Below, piece by piece: positions 1 to 11,405 of a stretch of 64,000 nucleotides of DNA. The translations under genes were made by a program, and so were the position numbers. Under the pieces are notes generated by a model. It made no database searches, had not been told where the DNA came from, and was given only the letters and a program-made list of their open reading frames with translations. The first letter of the stretch is position 1; the number at the start of each line of letters is the position of its first letter. Origin of the DNA: Chalara sp. BL73 (lineage: Eukaryota > Ascomycota > Leotiomycetes > Helotiales); NCBI GenBank assembly GCA_918026815.1, contig CAKJVC010000014.1, forward strand, positions 558,001 to 622,000, in the 5' to 3' direction.

Positions 1-149
1 GCGGCATGGTGCTCGAGGATTTGCGTCTTTTGCGTAAACCGAAGCAGCACTTTTGAGTCTTGATCACAGCAGTATCTTATAGAATAACTCTCTACAAATA
101 GGTGCCATAGCCGTACTGACCTTTTATGGATATATATATAATACATGTG

Positions 150-156
150 TTTAGCC
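150..156 (-). promoter_or_regulatory. XlnR/XYR1-type motif (GGCTAAA)
   Basis: The minus strand reads GGCTAAA, which fits the GGCTRRR consensus bound by the xylan/cellulose activator XlnR/XYR1. It lies about 470 bp before the AA9 start codon. A 7-mer this degenerate is common by chance, so function is inferred only from position. Confidence 0.25.
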
Positions 157-519
157 TCATAGTCAAGAGTGTGGACGAGATGTGAGAAGTCAATCACTTG
201 AGCAGCCTTTCTTCGAACAAGGCAGCTATGTAAGATCAAGATTTTACTGACATTTAGTGGCTTCGTCTCGAATACGCCATGAAAGATATATAAACCACGT
301 GCAAATCTTGAAATAAGGTGCAGCACTACCACAATGACGGGATGGCCTGGACAGCATCTTAGACATGCGAAGCGTGACATTGGATATGAAGAGGAAAGTA
401 TCAAAATGGCGTACTACGGCTGGCGGCCCGCCATCAAAGCTCGATTTGCCGCTGCAGCCTTTCCCTGGAAAATCTGGGGAAGACATTGTGGAGAGTGGCT
501 ATCAGAGGCTCGGTGTATA

Positions 520-526
520 GGCTAAG
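520..526 (+). promoter_or_regulatory. XlnR/XYR1-type motif (GGCTAAG)
   Basis: GGCTAAG fits GGCTRRR and lies about 98 bp upstream of the AA9 start codon, a reasonable distance for an activator site. Together with the motif at 150-156 it is consistent with induction by plant cell-wall sugars. Support is by position and consensus only. Confidence 0.3.
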
Positions 527-623
527 GTAGGTGTATACATTACGAAAATAGATAAGAACATCTTATGCCATTTCAACTGGAGACTTTGAGATACATTTCC
601 ACAACCTCCTCTCAGTATTCAAG

Positions 624-1670
624 ATGAAGTCTTTCATGGGCTTGCTTATTGCTGCTGGTGGGCTTGTTGAGTTTGCAGCTGCTCATTGTATGCTCCAAGA
701 TTGAGAAATGAGGGTGCAAAAGCAATACTAAAGCTGGCAGACCGCATCACGAGCCTGATAGTCAATGGGCAAAAGACCGCCGATTATCTTTATGTCAGGT
801 AGAGCTCGCGATAAAACCGACTACAGAAGCTAAGCACGACTAGGCAAAATACAAATTATAATTCGCCCGTTACGGCAGTGACTTCTAACGATATAAGATG
901 CAACACGGGGGGCCTGGCTTCTGGTCCTACAACAAGCACTGCTGCAGTGACCGCTGGATCAACTGTACAGTAGAATCTCAGCTTACCAAAACAAGAGGCT
1001 AACTCCTCTAAGATTGGCTTCGCTCTCGACCAATCAATCTTCCACCCAGGTAAGCAAATTTACGGACTCAAGAATAACATGCCATGCTGACACAAAATAA
1101 GGGCCGCTCCAAGTATATATCTCTAAGTCCACGGTTGCTGATGTGAAGAACTACGATGGCAGCGGCGGCTGGGCAAAGCTCGCCAGCATAACCGCAACCT
1201 TCCCGTCAGGTTCTGTGAACTGGCTGGCATCAAACCTCGCCCAATATACTTTTACTCTTCCTTCAAGTCTCGGTCAGCCTCTCACGCCGCTTCACATCTC
1301 AGAAAGGGTGAAAGACTCACGAGTATAGCACCTGGCGAATACCTGCTTCGAATGGAACATATCGCTTTGCATTCCGCTTCGACGAGCGGAGGCGCACAAT
1401 TTTATATCTCCTGTGCACAGATCAAAGTTTCTGGCTCGGGGAGTGGGACGCCGAGTCCTACTATTAAGCTACCCGGCGGATATTCGGTTGGTTTTTTGAT
1501 GAGTTTGGAGTAATAGGCGCTAATGATTGGCAGGCGAGTGATCCAGGAATTCTATTTAATTTGAATTATCCTATCCCTACAGCTGTAAGTTGGCATCCTT
1601 TATTTGGCGCTTCTTGTAGACTCATTAGCGCTAGTACACGGCACCAGGGCCAGCAGTGTGGAGAGGGTGA
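624..1670 (+). CDS. AA9 lytic polysaccharide monooxygenase (secreted)
   Basis: Copper enzyme that cleaves cellulose oxidatively outside the cell. I build eight exons: 624-687, 741-798, 844-964, 1013-1049, 1102-1272, 1329-1486, 1534-1584, 1635-1670, giving 231 aa. The protein starts with a hydrophobic signal peptide ending in AAA, so the mature protein begins HYRIT with the N-terminal histidine of the copper brace. The second brace histidine is in FHPGPLQVY. The axial tyrosine is in QFYISC. Two cysteines (DIRC and ISCAQ) probably pair. It ends [11 protein letters not shown], the usual AA9 end, with no CBM1 binding module. Every exon junction restores AA9 consensus (for example IGFALDQS and [11 protein letters not shown]), so the stops met on straight reading are intronic. 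Intron 6 has a weak donor (GTTGGT). Regioselectivity (C1 or C4) cannot be told from the sequence. Confidence 0.9.
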
Positions 1671-1878
1671 AGGGAGCAATTGTTGGACAAGACTGCAGCG
1701 ACCTCAGTTATATTCGCAATATTCTGGCTACTTTTCAATATAATTATGTGCAGCCTCCGTTTTTCTACTTTGGTATGACCCATTCCATGGAGACCAAACA
1801 TCATGATCTTTTCCTATATACAATCATCTCATGCTCCTGGACACCAGACGCCACTTTCAGATCTTGCTTGCTGCCATC

Positions 1879-3384
1879 TCACCTACTAAAGAAATTCGTG
1901 ATTTTCTGAGTACCTTTTGCCTTGATCTGCGCCTTCTTCGGGCTCGCCTTCGCATTACTTGTAGCACTCCGCATCTTCGGATTTGTTGACGTTGAGGATG
2001 TTGCTATTGGTTTAGTTGGGGTGGCAGAAATTTTTGGAATCTTGCTGAGTGGCTCTTCTACATCCTCCAACTCTCTTTTAACCCCATGTTTCAATTCTTT
2101 CTTGGGTACAGGAAGAGGGGCATTGTCCTCGGTTCCATTATGATCAACAGTTTCCCTAATTTCGCCTGGGTCTTTCTTCACTTGCAAATGTTCCTCTTCT
2201 TTCTTCACTTTCACGTCCTCCTCCTCTTTCTTCACGGCCTTGGATGGGGAGCCTCCAGGGCTTCCCTTGGCAGCACCTTTTGCAAAGAAATTTGCGATAT
2301 TAGACTTATTTTCACTGCTGTTAACAGGTACGACGAAGCTTGGAGAATTGTTGCCGACTTTCCCGACATCTTGTGATACGGGATAGATTTCTAGTTCTCC
2401 TTTGAAGGGCTTCAGAAGGCCTTGTAAATCCCTTGACCACGTTGTTACGGAGGGATCTAACCATCGTCCTTTGTAAGGTTTGAGGTTAGTGAAGGTACAA
2501 CAATAGTATAATAAAATGGTCTTGACCATAAAGCAACTTCCCGAAAACTTAATTTGGCTCCTAAAGGTACTTACTGAGCTCTTCTGTCCCATTGTCCAGG
2601 ATCACTGGCATACGGTCATGGAGAAAACTGAGCTGCCTATTTGATGAAGTTGTGATTATGGTATAGGTATACAGCTTTTCCTTGGAGTCTGAAACAGAGT
2701 CAGCCAATGGAAAGCAGTCTCTGACTCGTATAGTATACCTTCATACTTGACAGCATCCCACAACCCAGCAGCACACATCAATTGCCCATCCTTTCGCTTG
2801 ACGAAATGGGGAATTTTCTGTTTACCTTTGTTCAGCCACTCGTAGAATCCTTGGGCAACGATGATGCAGCGCTTCTTTTTCTTCATGGTAGTCCACATCC
2901 CACGATCCTCGATCAAGGAGTCATCCCGGCAATTAATCGTCTTCATCATTGAACCATAATCAGGACTACGCTTCGTCCAAAAAGGAATGAGACCCCATCG
3001 CATTGACTGTAACTTGTAGCGCCTTTCAGCTGGATCTCGCTGACCATCATCTCGTCGATTGTCATCCTGACGGTTTGCATCCTGTTGAGCGTGTTCATTT
3101 TGAGTATGCAGGTAAGCTTCGTCATCTGATGCTCCGCTTTCGTAGTTTTCTTGTTGATAAGACCGTAATCTTGCGGCACGGTAGACGATTCCATTGTACC
3201 CTGGAGCAAAGTTGTAACTTTGTCGAGGCGCCCCTTCACCTTCATCCGGAGGGGCATCATACACCGGCATGTTCTCGGCCTCAAGATAGGCGCGAACTTG
3301 AGAAGGACGCTTCCAATTGATCAGTGACAAATCCAAAATTATATATACTAGACCCACCAGGGCTAATGAATATCGTCCACACAT
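1879..3384 (-). CDS. SRAP/HMCES-family protein (abasic-site DNA crosslinker)
   Basis: Member of the SRAP (YedK/HMCES) family, which forms a covalent bond to abasic sites in single-stranded DNA and shields them at replication forks. Exons on the minus strand: 3384-3358, 3309-2739, 2688-2575, 2468-1879; 433 aa. The start was chosen so that cysteine is residue 2 (MCGRYSLAL), because Cys2 becomes the catalytic N-terminus after Met removal. Other family residues visible: Asn42 in YNFAPG, Glu166 in GFYEW, and the His in FLHDRMP. An insert around residues 57-106 is rich in Asp, Gln and Arg. The C-terminal about 150 residues are Lys/Glu-rich and look disordered. They contain two PIP-box-like motifs, KSNIANFF (292-299) and KITNFF (426-431, at the very end). 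Human HMCES also ends in a PIP box. Its 5' end faces the translin gene across 931 bp. Confidence 0.92.
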
Positions 3385-4315
3385 TCTGTTTGATTTACAT
3401 GGGATATCGTATTGCAATGATCAAAGATTGGTGGTTATGGTCCTGATACAAGCCCATTCATGATATCACCAACACATTTCTTCAGAGTTTTCAACGAGAG
3501 AAGAGCCCTTATCATCTGGATCATCAAAGTAAATGCCGAATTATTCAGTCGTCTTGGAAGGACCTCCACGAAATCTAAAGCTTCGTCTTCCATCGCTTCG
3601 TCATCGCGTGTTCACGTGCCTATTACTCACTCTCTTTACAGTTGCCCGCCATGCTTAAGCCAATCAATCAATCACAATCAGCACCATTCCCAAAGAGGCT
3701 CGAAAGCGGGAGCAATGCACTTATTGCAGCCTGAGGAACTTATGCCTGAGGCTGGAATTTTTTTCGCGCTAAGGATTTTTCCCGAGTATAAAGCTACACT
3801 TTCCCTCGTTTTGATTCTATTTTCTTTCCTCTTTAGCTCTCTTTGCCTATTGGCTTAGATCAAGTGTAGTATCTGTTCTTTTCAGTTTAATCTCTGAAAG
3901 ATGGTCATAGACCATCACATTGATTATTCTTATTTTTGTCCCTCTCGGATCTTCCTCTGGGCTTGCCTACGGAGATCTGAACTGTGTCTCTGGCATTACA
4001 CTGCCGCCAGATGATGCGACCTATTTTTCATTGAGATCTCCGCTTCGTGCAGGGACTTGGAGAAGAATTCCTTGAGTATATAACGAGCTACCTGTGTGAA
4101 TGAGTTGAATCATGACCTCCTAAGATGTGACGGTGTTGACTGGTGGAGGGGTAGGGGTCAAAGGTGAAATTATATGTGTTGGAATATTGTAGACGTGCCT
4201 TTTCGTAAAGACGCAGTCTAAGAAGTTTTCTGCCCTTCAATCGTCGTGATACTTTCCACAGTTGTCTCTCAACAAAAATTTTCCAAGCATCAAACATCAA
4301 CAAGCACGGGCAACC
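3385..4315. other. Divergent intergenic region between SRAP and translin genes
   Basis: Holds the promoters of both flanking genes. An open frame at 3460-3858 has no recognisable domain and no clear splice signals, so I do not call it. A pyrimidine-rich stretch near 3800-3860 is the sort often seen near fungal transcription starts. Nothing else is supported. Confidence 0.4.
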
Positions 4316-5119
4316 ATGGCGGGCATGGTAGACCCCAAAATCTTCGAGAGCCTTCAGACTAAGATCGACGAAGATGCCGAAGTAAGAGACAAGATTCGCA
4401 GTATCTTGCAGACTTTAGAGAGACAAGGTCGGACTGCACAGTCGGTCCTGTCAAGGGCACATTCGACTCCAGCAGCCCATCGTGAGTCGCAGATTGCTGA
4501 CAAAGTTACGCAACTAACCATCTCAAGTTCAACCGGTCCTCAACTCTGCCAAAGAAGCTATTGCAGAGGAGGTCACAAGTATTGGCAACCTCGCTGAGGC
4601 TACGCTGAATTCTCCATACTACAAATACAATGGTATGTGGACCAGGGATGTACAGAATGTCATATTCTCAATCCTCTTCTGTGGATGGCTTGGTGGTCTA
4701 GGAGGAGCAGAAATAGTCCCTGAAGCGGGCAAGCTTCTCACAATCGAGGAGGTTGGAAAGGTTCTCAATGGTTTGTCTTTGCTCGACTACGAAGGCACAA
4801 GCTAATTTGCACAGTGCCTGTCAACTTGAAAGACCAAGATGCTTTCCACATCACCATTGAAGAATACCTCCAATCACTCATTACCCTGATCGAGGAGCTT
4901 GCACGTCTTGCCATCAATTCAGTCACCCTGGGTGACTATCAACGACCTCTGCAAATAAGCCAGTTCGTCAAGGATCTGCACGCAGGCTTCCAGATTCTTA
5001 ATTTGAAGAACGACTCATTAAGGCGTCGCAGTGACAGTATCAAATATAATGTGAAGAAGATTGAGGATATCGTGTACGATCTATCTCTGCGAAATCTGGT
5101 GCCCAAAGCAGGAGCTTGA
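4316..5119 (+). CDS. Translin (TSN)
   Basis: Homologue of translin, a small helical protein that binds single-stranded DNA/RNA and, with its partner TRAX, forms the C3PO RNase. Exons 4316-4481, 4528-4770, 4815-5119; 237 aa, close to the usual translin length. Splicing joins H|LQPVLNSAKEAI and LN|VPVNL. Recognisable family blocks include YYKYNGMWTRDVQN, a middle part with LARLAINSVTLGDY, and a C-terminal stretch with LRRRSDSIKYNVKKIEDIVYDLS. Translin itself lacks the catalytic acids of TRAX, so nuclease activity would need TRAX, which is not in this window. A second ATG at 4325 could also start the protein. Confidence 0.92.
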
Positions 5120-5430
5120 AGCAGATACTTCGAATCACTTATACATATTTGGCGGGGTTGTGTGTGATGGTATTAAGATGGAATTGGCAGAGACGAGAAC
5201 ACAATCAGGTCGGCACCCGGCGTTAGCATATGGAGATATAGCAGGCAATGCTCTGGTGTGATTTTGATTTTGAAAGAGTTATATAGCAGGGCTTATCAAC
5301 GGTAGAGCTCCAATTCATCATTGTGCGCACAACCTGAAGTTTCTCCACCCCTGTAGGCTTGTGCACCCATCTCTTCATTCGCGTGAACCATTCAAAAAAG
5401 TGCAACGACGCGATCAAGGAATATCAAGTA
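5120..5430. other. Short intergenic region
   Basis: About 310 bp between the translin stop and the GPI11 start. It must hold the translin 3' UTR and the GPI11 promoter. No motif stands out. Confidence 0.4.
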
Positions 5431-6209
5431 ATGCCACTCATCGATCCTGTCATAATGTCCAGTTCCGCGCAGCCTACGGTGATAAAGTCTTCAATCCCAA
5501 TTGAGCTACTACCTACGGATTTGGCACAACTATTCAGCCACGCTCACCCCGCCATCCTGCTCGCTGTGTACTCCTTCAGATTCTCATCTCTGGTCTCCAA
5601 TCCAGTTCCTACCCTCCTCATTTCTCTCATACCTTTAGCTCTCACGCAGATTGCTTATGCGGTCATCTGTCTTCCTGCCATTGGCACAAATGCGAAGCTG
5701 GTCAAAAAGCCAAAATCAGGTGCGAAGAAGACAGAGTTACCTAATATATCACCAATTGTGAGTCTTTGTCTCTAGTACTTAAAATAAATAATAACATGAA
5801 CCCATAGACCATAATCTACGCTCTCCTCCTATCCACATTCTCCGTCCCCGTCCTCACAGCCGTCCAAATCCTCTTCGGCGCGCCAGTCACAACGCACATC
5901 CTACATACCATCCTCAGCTCCTCCCACATAGCTCTCCTCGCAGTTTTCCCTCTTGTATACGTACATGGATCAGACAGCAAAAAATGGAGGGAGATAATAT
6001 CAATATACAGCCCTATAGATGAGGTCTTTGGGGCTGCAGTAGGGACTTTCTTCGGGGCTTGGCTAGGGGCTGTACCTATTCCGCTGGACTGGGATAGAGA
6101 ATGGCAGAAATGGCCAGTTACAATTGTCACGGGTGCTTATGCCGGATATACTGTAGGCAAATTTGCAGGAGGGTATTTGTTGAAGGGAAAGAGGATTGAG
6201 CTGGATTGA
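5431..6209 (+). CDS. GPI11: GPI11/PIG-F, GPI-anchor biosynthesis membrane protein
   Basis: ER membrane protein of the PIG-F family, which works with the ethanolamine-phosphate transferases (GPI7/GPI13 type) in late GPI-anchor assembly. Exons 5431-5757 and 5808-6209; 242 aa. Several hydrophobic segments are visible (around AILLAVYSFRFSS, TLLISLIPLALTQ, TIIYALLLSTFSV, ILSSSHIALLAVFPL and the C-terminal GAYAGYTVGKFAGG). The hallmark C-terminal block PIDEVFGAAVGTFFGAWLGA...IPLDWDREWQKWPVT is intact. A second in-frame ATG at 5455 (MSSSAQ) could be the true start. Confidence 0.92.
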
Positions 6210-6980
6210 AGAGTGGCGGGGACTTGATTCGGGAAAGTGCTACATATCGTCCATGATACTGTTATCATGTTGAAGTACAATGCTGATTTCTGGATTCTGG
6301 TGCACCACCTGAAGTGCGCCGCATGTGAGCTCTTGCACGGCCACCATTTCGTGGCGCAAAGCATTGGCTTTGCTAGATATTCAATATCACGCTGTAGGAG
6401 TACCATTGTACTCAAAACAATGTTGCACCGCCCAAGTGGGCTTTACTTCGATCCCTAGTGCCATTTCTACTTTGTCACTGTAAGGAGAGATTCTTAGTGC
6501 GCCATGAGCATGGAGACAGCCAGATTTGTAGGCACATCATTTATCAATCGTTCGAAGCAGGCTTGTTGCGGCAACCCCCACTAAGTTTTATTGCATCGAG
6601 CTTGAAAAAGAATCTTAAAAGTGGCCTTAGGCTGCGGTTGGGAACATCTGTTGCTCCTTGATCTTTCAAGTAACACTATTCGTAAAAGTTTACGTTAATG
6701 TGTGAGCCAGTTTATGCGCAGCACGATCTAGTGGTTACGAGATACGGATCTTGAATTGGTTGTACGTAAGCTAAACAGGTGTTGAAGGACATTGCCTCCT
6801 TCGTTGCCTCAATGGCATACTCGAAATTTCAGTAGCTTTGCCTAAAGTATGTTTATTGTTCCTTCGCAGAGTCTTGAAACATTGAAACTCGATGACACTT
6901 TTTGAATCTTCTTCAGTTCTCCTTGGATCTTAATCGCAAGCACTAAGACTCTGGATAATTCTAGCTCCAGCAAGATCATA
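6210..6980. other. Intergenic region
   Basis: About 770 bp with only short open frames and no recognisable domain. It must hold the 3' end of GPI11 and the promoter of the next gene. Confidence 0.35.
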
Positions 6981-7822
6981 ATGCTACTCCCATGGCTCTT
7001 TCTACCTACCATCCTCCTCCAACTCGCTAGATGTACAACAGCATTAGGCTGTTATGGCACAAATGGCAACTTGGTGAGCATAGATTTTCAACCTTGCATC
7101 GCAATTGATGGTGTTCAAAGCAGTTCGTACCTCCTCCTCCTCCCTACCTTGTCCCCTCATCAAAACCATTGAACTAATGATTCTCAGTGTGCTGTGGTCT
7201 CAACCGTACTGAGGCTGAAAGCCCCGACATCTGCCTTGCCAACGGCCTCTGCTTCAACAAAGCTTCCAACAGCTTCTTTTTCGATTCTTGTACGGACAAG
7301 GACTGGAACAGCCCTAACTGCCTCTCAAGAACGCTATGTCCGCAGGGCAATGGGGCTTTCGCCTCCGTCACGACGTGCAGTGATGGGACGTGGTGCTGTG
7401 GATTTCAGAATTTCACGGGTTGCTGTAATAAGAACTTGGGATTTAGATTGAACGCAACATTAGTGTCCGTAAATGCAGCGGCAGCAACAATCACAGTCAC
7501 TACAACGGCGACGCCGTCTGGAGGGAATGGTGCTGAGAAAGCTTCAACAGGTGGAACTGTGAAGACGGCTGTTTTGGGAGGCGTTGCTGCTGGGTTGGGA
7601 GTTCTGGTGCTTTGTGCGCTTGCAGGCGGTTTCTGGGTGGGGATGAGGAAGGGGCGGGGACTGGAGAGTAAGCAGATGGGAGACTATGCTGCACACCCGC
7701 CCTTGTTCCAAGAATATAAGGAGGCGGATAATGCAGACGCGGTTCATGAGGTCGGGGCGGATTCGAGGCTCGTGGAGTTGCCTGTGGGTACGAGGTCGCC
7801 TACTCATACGTCGCTGAGATGA
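6981..7822 (+). CDS. Single-pass membrane protein with Cys-rich outer domain
   Basis: Unnamed fungal cell-surface protein type. Exons 6981-7122 and 7188-7822; 258 aa. Features in order: a signal peptide (MLLPWLFLPT...), an outer domain of about 140 residues with many cysteines (CCGLNRTE, CLANGLCFN, SRTLCPQG, GTWCCG, GCCNKN), a Thr/Ser/Ala-rich stalk (TITVTTTATPS), one transmembrane helix (VLGGVAAGLGVLVLCALAGG), then a basic stop-transfer stretch and a cytosolic tail of about 70 residues. The layout resembles fungal WSC-like or stress-sensor membrane proteins but the cysteine spacing does not match a domain I can name. The intron branch site (CTAAT) and acceptor are good, so the structure is fairly safe while the function is unknown. 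Confidence 0.8.
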
Positions 7823-8698
7823 GCCTGTCTAGGTAGTATGCAGGTCGGAATCTAGAATAGTTCGTAATGGAAAAGGAAGTATAGACTATGACGTCTGTGA
7901 CCGCGACAGTCGAACCACCTTGAGAAATGGAGCTAGGTGGCTGTTCAACATGTAGCACCAAGATTGCAGTGCTTTTTTCAGCCACGCATCTACACCTGAA
8001 AACCATCCTTTCCAAGGTTCGAAGAAGGAATCTAAAATGCAATGTCAACATACGTGTTGAGACGGTGGGCTTGTAGCCCAGCTTAAAGATTGAATCTCAA
8101 CCTATACTCCCCTTTCGTTCACGAGATTCTTCATTCGTGATGACGGCCTTCTAGCCATGATATGGCCAGAAGGTGGCCACCACTAGCTTACGGCAAGTCT
8201 TGGATATCATATATAGCACCACCACGGGATAAATAGGCTGGTTGTTTTTCGGAAAGAGGCAACAAGTTCAAGCTTGACTGGTTTACCCCAAGTCGATCTG
8301 TTGAGTTATGTCCTGATATTTGACCCACTGAGGGGGCTTGGACTATGTCCCTATGGCTTTTGGCCTTTCCATGTAGAGTAATTTGTTGGTGCTATCTGCA
8401 ATGTCCAACCAGCAACCTAGTCTGGCTGCATGCTGGAATGAAGTTTCAACGTCAGAATTACAACACGGTCAGCACCAACACACTTAATGAGCTCGGGTGT
8501 TATATTAGCTGGACCGAGACTGTCTACTATTCCCTTTGAAGTGACTTTCTGGATCTTGAACCATCTCCAACCCCATCTTCAATTATTCCTCATTTCATCG
8601 CCAGCTTGATTCTGGATGTTCGTCCGTTCGTCGGACTCTCACATTTAAAATATCCACTCAAACAAAGAGTGGAAATTTGAATTGACTCCAGACTCATC
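7823..8698. other. Intergenic region
   Basis: About 875 bp with no supported gene. Short open frames on both strands show no family motif. It probably holds the 3' UTR of the membrane-protein gene and the promoter of the hydrolase gene. Confidence 0.35.
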
Positions 8699-9524
8699 AT
8701 GTCTAGTAAGCCAACAATTGTTATGGTCCCCGGTGCCTGGCACTAGCCTACCATCTACTCCGATGTGGCGGCCTCTCTGCACAAACATGGCTATCCCACA
8801 ATCGGGTTGCCGCTTCCATCAGCAGGTGCTGTACCAGCCCATGAAGACTTCAATGGTGATGTCGCCGCCATTCGCGACAGACTATTTCAATTAGTCTCAG
8901 AAGGCAAGGAGGTTGTGCTTGTCGTCCACTCCTACGCTGGTCTTCCTGGAGGAGAGGCTCCGAAAGGTCTTGGGAAAAAAGAGCGCGAGGCACAAGGTCT
9001 AGAGGGCGGTGTGATTAGATATGTGGTCATCAATGGATTCGCAACTCCAGCTGGATTTCAGCCGGCGCCGAAGGAAGAATATTCGCAGTTTCCAACCTGG
9101 ATGAAATTGGATCTGGAAGTGAGTGCTTGCGAATACTTGGTGGTGAGGTAACTAATGACGTATCTAGAAAAGAGTCTTCACCGTGGATGCCGAGGATGCG
9201 AAGAGGATCCTCTATAATGATCTATCGTCAGCTCAAGGAGATGAACTTGCTTTCCAACTCGTACCTCAAAGCCTGGGCGTCTACTTCAGTACAGCAACTT
9301 ATGCAGCATGGGTTGACATCCCGTCTACTTTCCTCATTGGGGATAAGGACCAAAGCTCTCTTGGTCCCGTGGTTGCGGAGCTGATGATCAAAGGGGCCCA
9401 GCAGATACAGCCAACCGCTTTTGATGTGGTTGAACATTGCAAGGAGGGAGGTCATTGCCTCATGATCAGCTTTCCGGAATGGGTTCGTCTTTTCCCATTG
9501 TTTGTCCCTCGCAGCCTCATTTGA
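8699..9524 (+). pseudogene. Alpha/beta-hydrolase gene with in-frame stop at codon 16
   Basis: Alpha/beta-hydrolase of the fungal type that starts with a VPGAWH motif. Exons would be 8699-9118 and 9168-9524, 257 codons. The 16th codon (8744-8746), right after GAWH, is TAG where family members usually have Ser-Pro, so one base change from TCG would explain it. No splice pair removes it. The rest looks functional: the nucleophile elbow VVHSYAG, a FLIGDKDQSS segment with the acid, and EGGHCLMIS with the catalytic His. The extreme C-terminus (VRLFPLFVPRSLI) differs from the family's usual end, so a second lesion or missed exon is possible. A downstream ATG at 8723 lies before the stop. The next ones after the stop would lose the oxyanion loop. 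It could be a recent pseudogene, a strain-specific null, or an assembly error. Confidence 0.75.
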
Positions 9525-11405
9525 ACATCGTGTCAAGTGACTCGACAAATATCGTAATAGCATGTTGTTCTCCAAATGTCCTACAGGATACTCATATAGC
9601 TCTTTCAGACCTTGTACGTACTACCGCGTAATTGATTGAGTGCTGACAGTTTTTTAGACGGCAAATGCGTTAAGAAGAGCAGCAGGAGAGAATTGCTGAG
9701 ATCTCCTATGTGAGAAGATAAATGTAGGATCGTAATCGAGCTTTGTAGAACACTATAACCTAGAATAACTATCAAGCTCCAATCCATCTTCCCCCCTTCC
9801 CCCCAAATTCGCCGAGAATGTTTCGTAGAATTGTTCAAGTTTCAGCACTATGTAGTACCGAGAGAACAGGCTTAAAGCTACTACGAGAACTTTGCCGATC
9901 TCTCCTGGAAACCTCGAGGCATTCTTATGCTTCTTATCGAAGCACTGGGGACGATTTCCGCGCAATTTGACAACCAAATCGCCACATTGCGAGGGTCTTA
10001 TAAGATGGCAGATTGAGCTGCAGAAACCTGTAAAAGGCGTATGCGGGTATCTCCTCTTCCCTCTTACTCTCTAGCCTCGATGGTCGAGATAGTCCATGCT
10101 TAGCCGCAAATGGGACTACAAGAAGGTGGGCTCGATGTGGCTTGACAAGCTCATATCAATTTTATTAACGGTGTGCCTCGTATGGTGCCTGACAATATCA
10201 GAAGTCTCGGACGAAAAACTTCGATGTGGGCTTAGGGAGGACACGGCTATAGTATCACCGCACATATGTCAGTACCTTAAATCTTCAATAACGACATGGC
10301 CATAAATCTAGCGCTCTCGATCGCAGATCCTTAACAAAATTTCACCCGTCTTTGTGAGTAAAGGCTATGTCACACCGGTATCCCGCACACGAATGGCTGT
10401 CCGCTGGCTGGAATTGTAGTAGCCGCCTCTCGCGAAGGGGAAAGGATCTAAGAAGCCCATGCCAGGTCGTAACTGGAGCCGCCGCATAAAGATCAAATGA
10501 ACGGGAGTGAGTGCATTTCAGATGCCATATCCGAACTCCGTAGGCATTACACTCGGAGTACCAAGTGGTTGGTTTAAAAACAGTATCCGTAGCGCCGTCC
10601 ACACCATGGAAGGCAGACTCCAACACAGTGCCAATACCAATACCAGTACCATTCCAATGATTTATAGGAACTCGTCCTTCCTTCATAGAGAGAAAATTGA
10701 GACGGGGCTTTGTTCGTCCCCAATAAGCTATCACATTCGCAGTCGTGGCCCATCATCGAGTCGTTCCTCATCACTACATCCCTTTAGTCCTCCTATGATA
10801 TAACCCGTAACCATTTCCCGTCTCTTGTAAGGGAGTCTCGGATTAAATGATAGTAAGCCTCTAAGCTATGACATGACAGAAGGGCGCAAGCCGCAAAATC
10901 GGCTACTATGACTAAAAGTGGAGCTGCCACCTATTCCGTAGCTTTACTGGCTGTTAGCTTGAAAATGGGGCTCAGGGCCCATGAAACTCATCCTATCACA
11001 GTCCAGATTCATGTGAAAAATACCCATAATTGCGAAGAATATTTAAGGGCGACGATAGTAATCGTAGAGTATGATTCATCATGAGCATAAGAAGAAATGA
11101 CTTCGCCGTCTCTTGCAATATGTTTTGTGGTTTTGTTGCCATCATGCCCACTCCAGGTGAGAAATCCATTCTTACAACTGCCATTACTAGTGGCAATTTG
11201 ATACAAGAAAGCTGTAAGACAATGATCTTAAAACAAATATTAAGAAATATATTGACAAATTAGAAGAAATTATAGTGCACGAATGGAATAAGTTCCAAGG
11301 TATCTTAAAAGTGTTCATACTGTCTGGATATCACGTGCAAATGCGATACTGAGAGCAAAAAAACCATGCAACGAAGCCTTCTCCCACCCATTATATGCAC
11401 TCCGA
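9525..11405. other. 1.9-kb intergenic region
   Basis: No gene is supported. The longest open frame (10342-10734, minus) contains a GIGIGT run that simply translates a CCAATA/CCAGTA short repeat at about 10631-10648, and it matches nothing I know. There are no transposon ends or tRNA-like boxes that I can see. It must hold the 3' UTR of the permease gene. Confidence 0.4.

Larger units (their letters stand above)
1..623. other. Intergenic region upstream of the AA9 gene
   Basis: No gene is supported here. The first about 55 bases on the + strand are open and end in a TGA, so they could be the 3' end of a gene beyond the window edge, but nothing proves it. The rest is the promoter side of the AA9 gene. 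Two motifs of the XlnR/XYR1 type (GGCTRRR) are listed separately. An AT-rich TATATATATA run lies near 131-140, about 490 bp from the start codon, probably too far to be its TATA box. Confidence 0.4.

Noticed and set aside
10342..10734. 130-codon minus-strand frame with a Gly-Ile run
   Set aside because: The run is only a translated CCAATA-type repeat and there is no other coding evidence.
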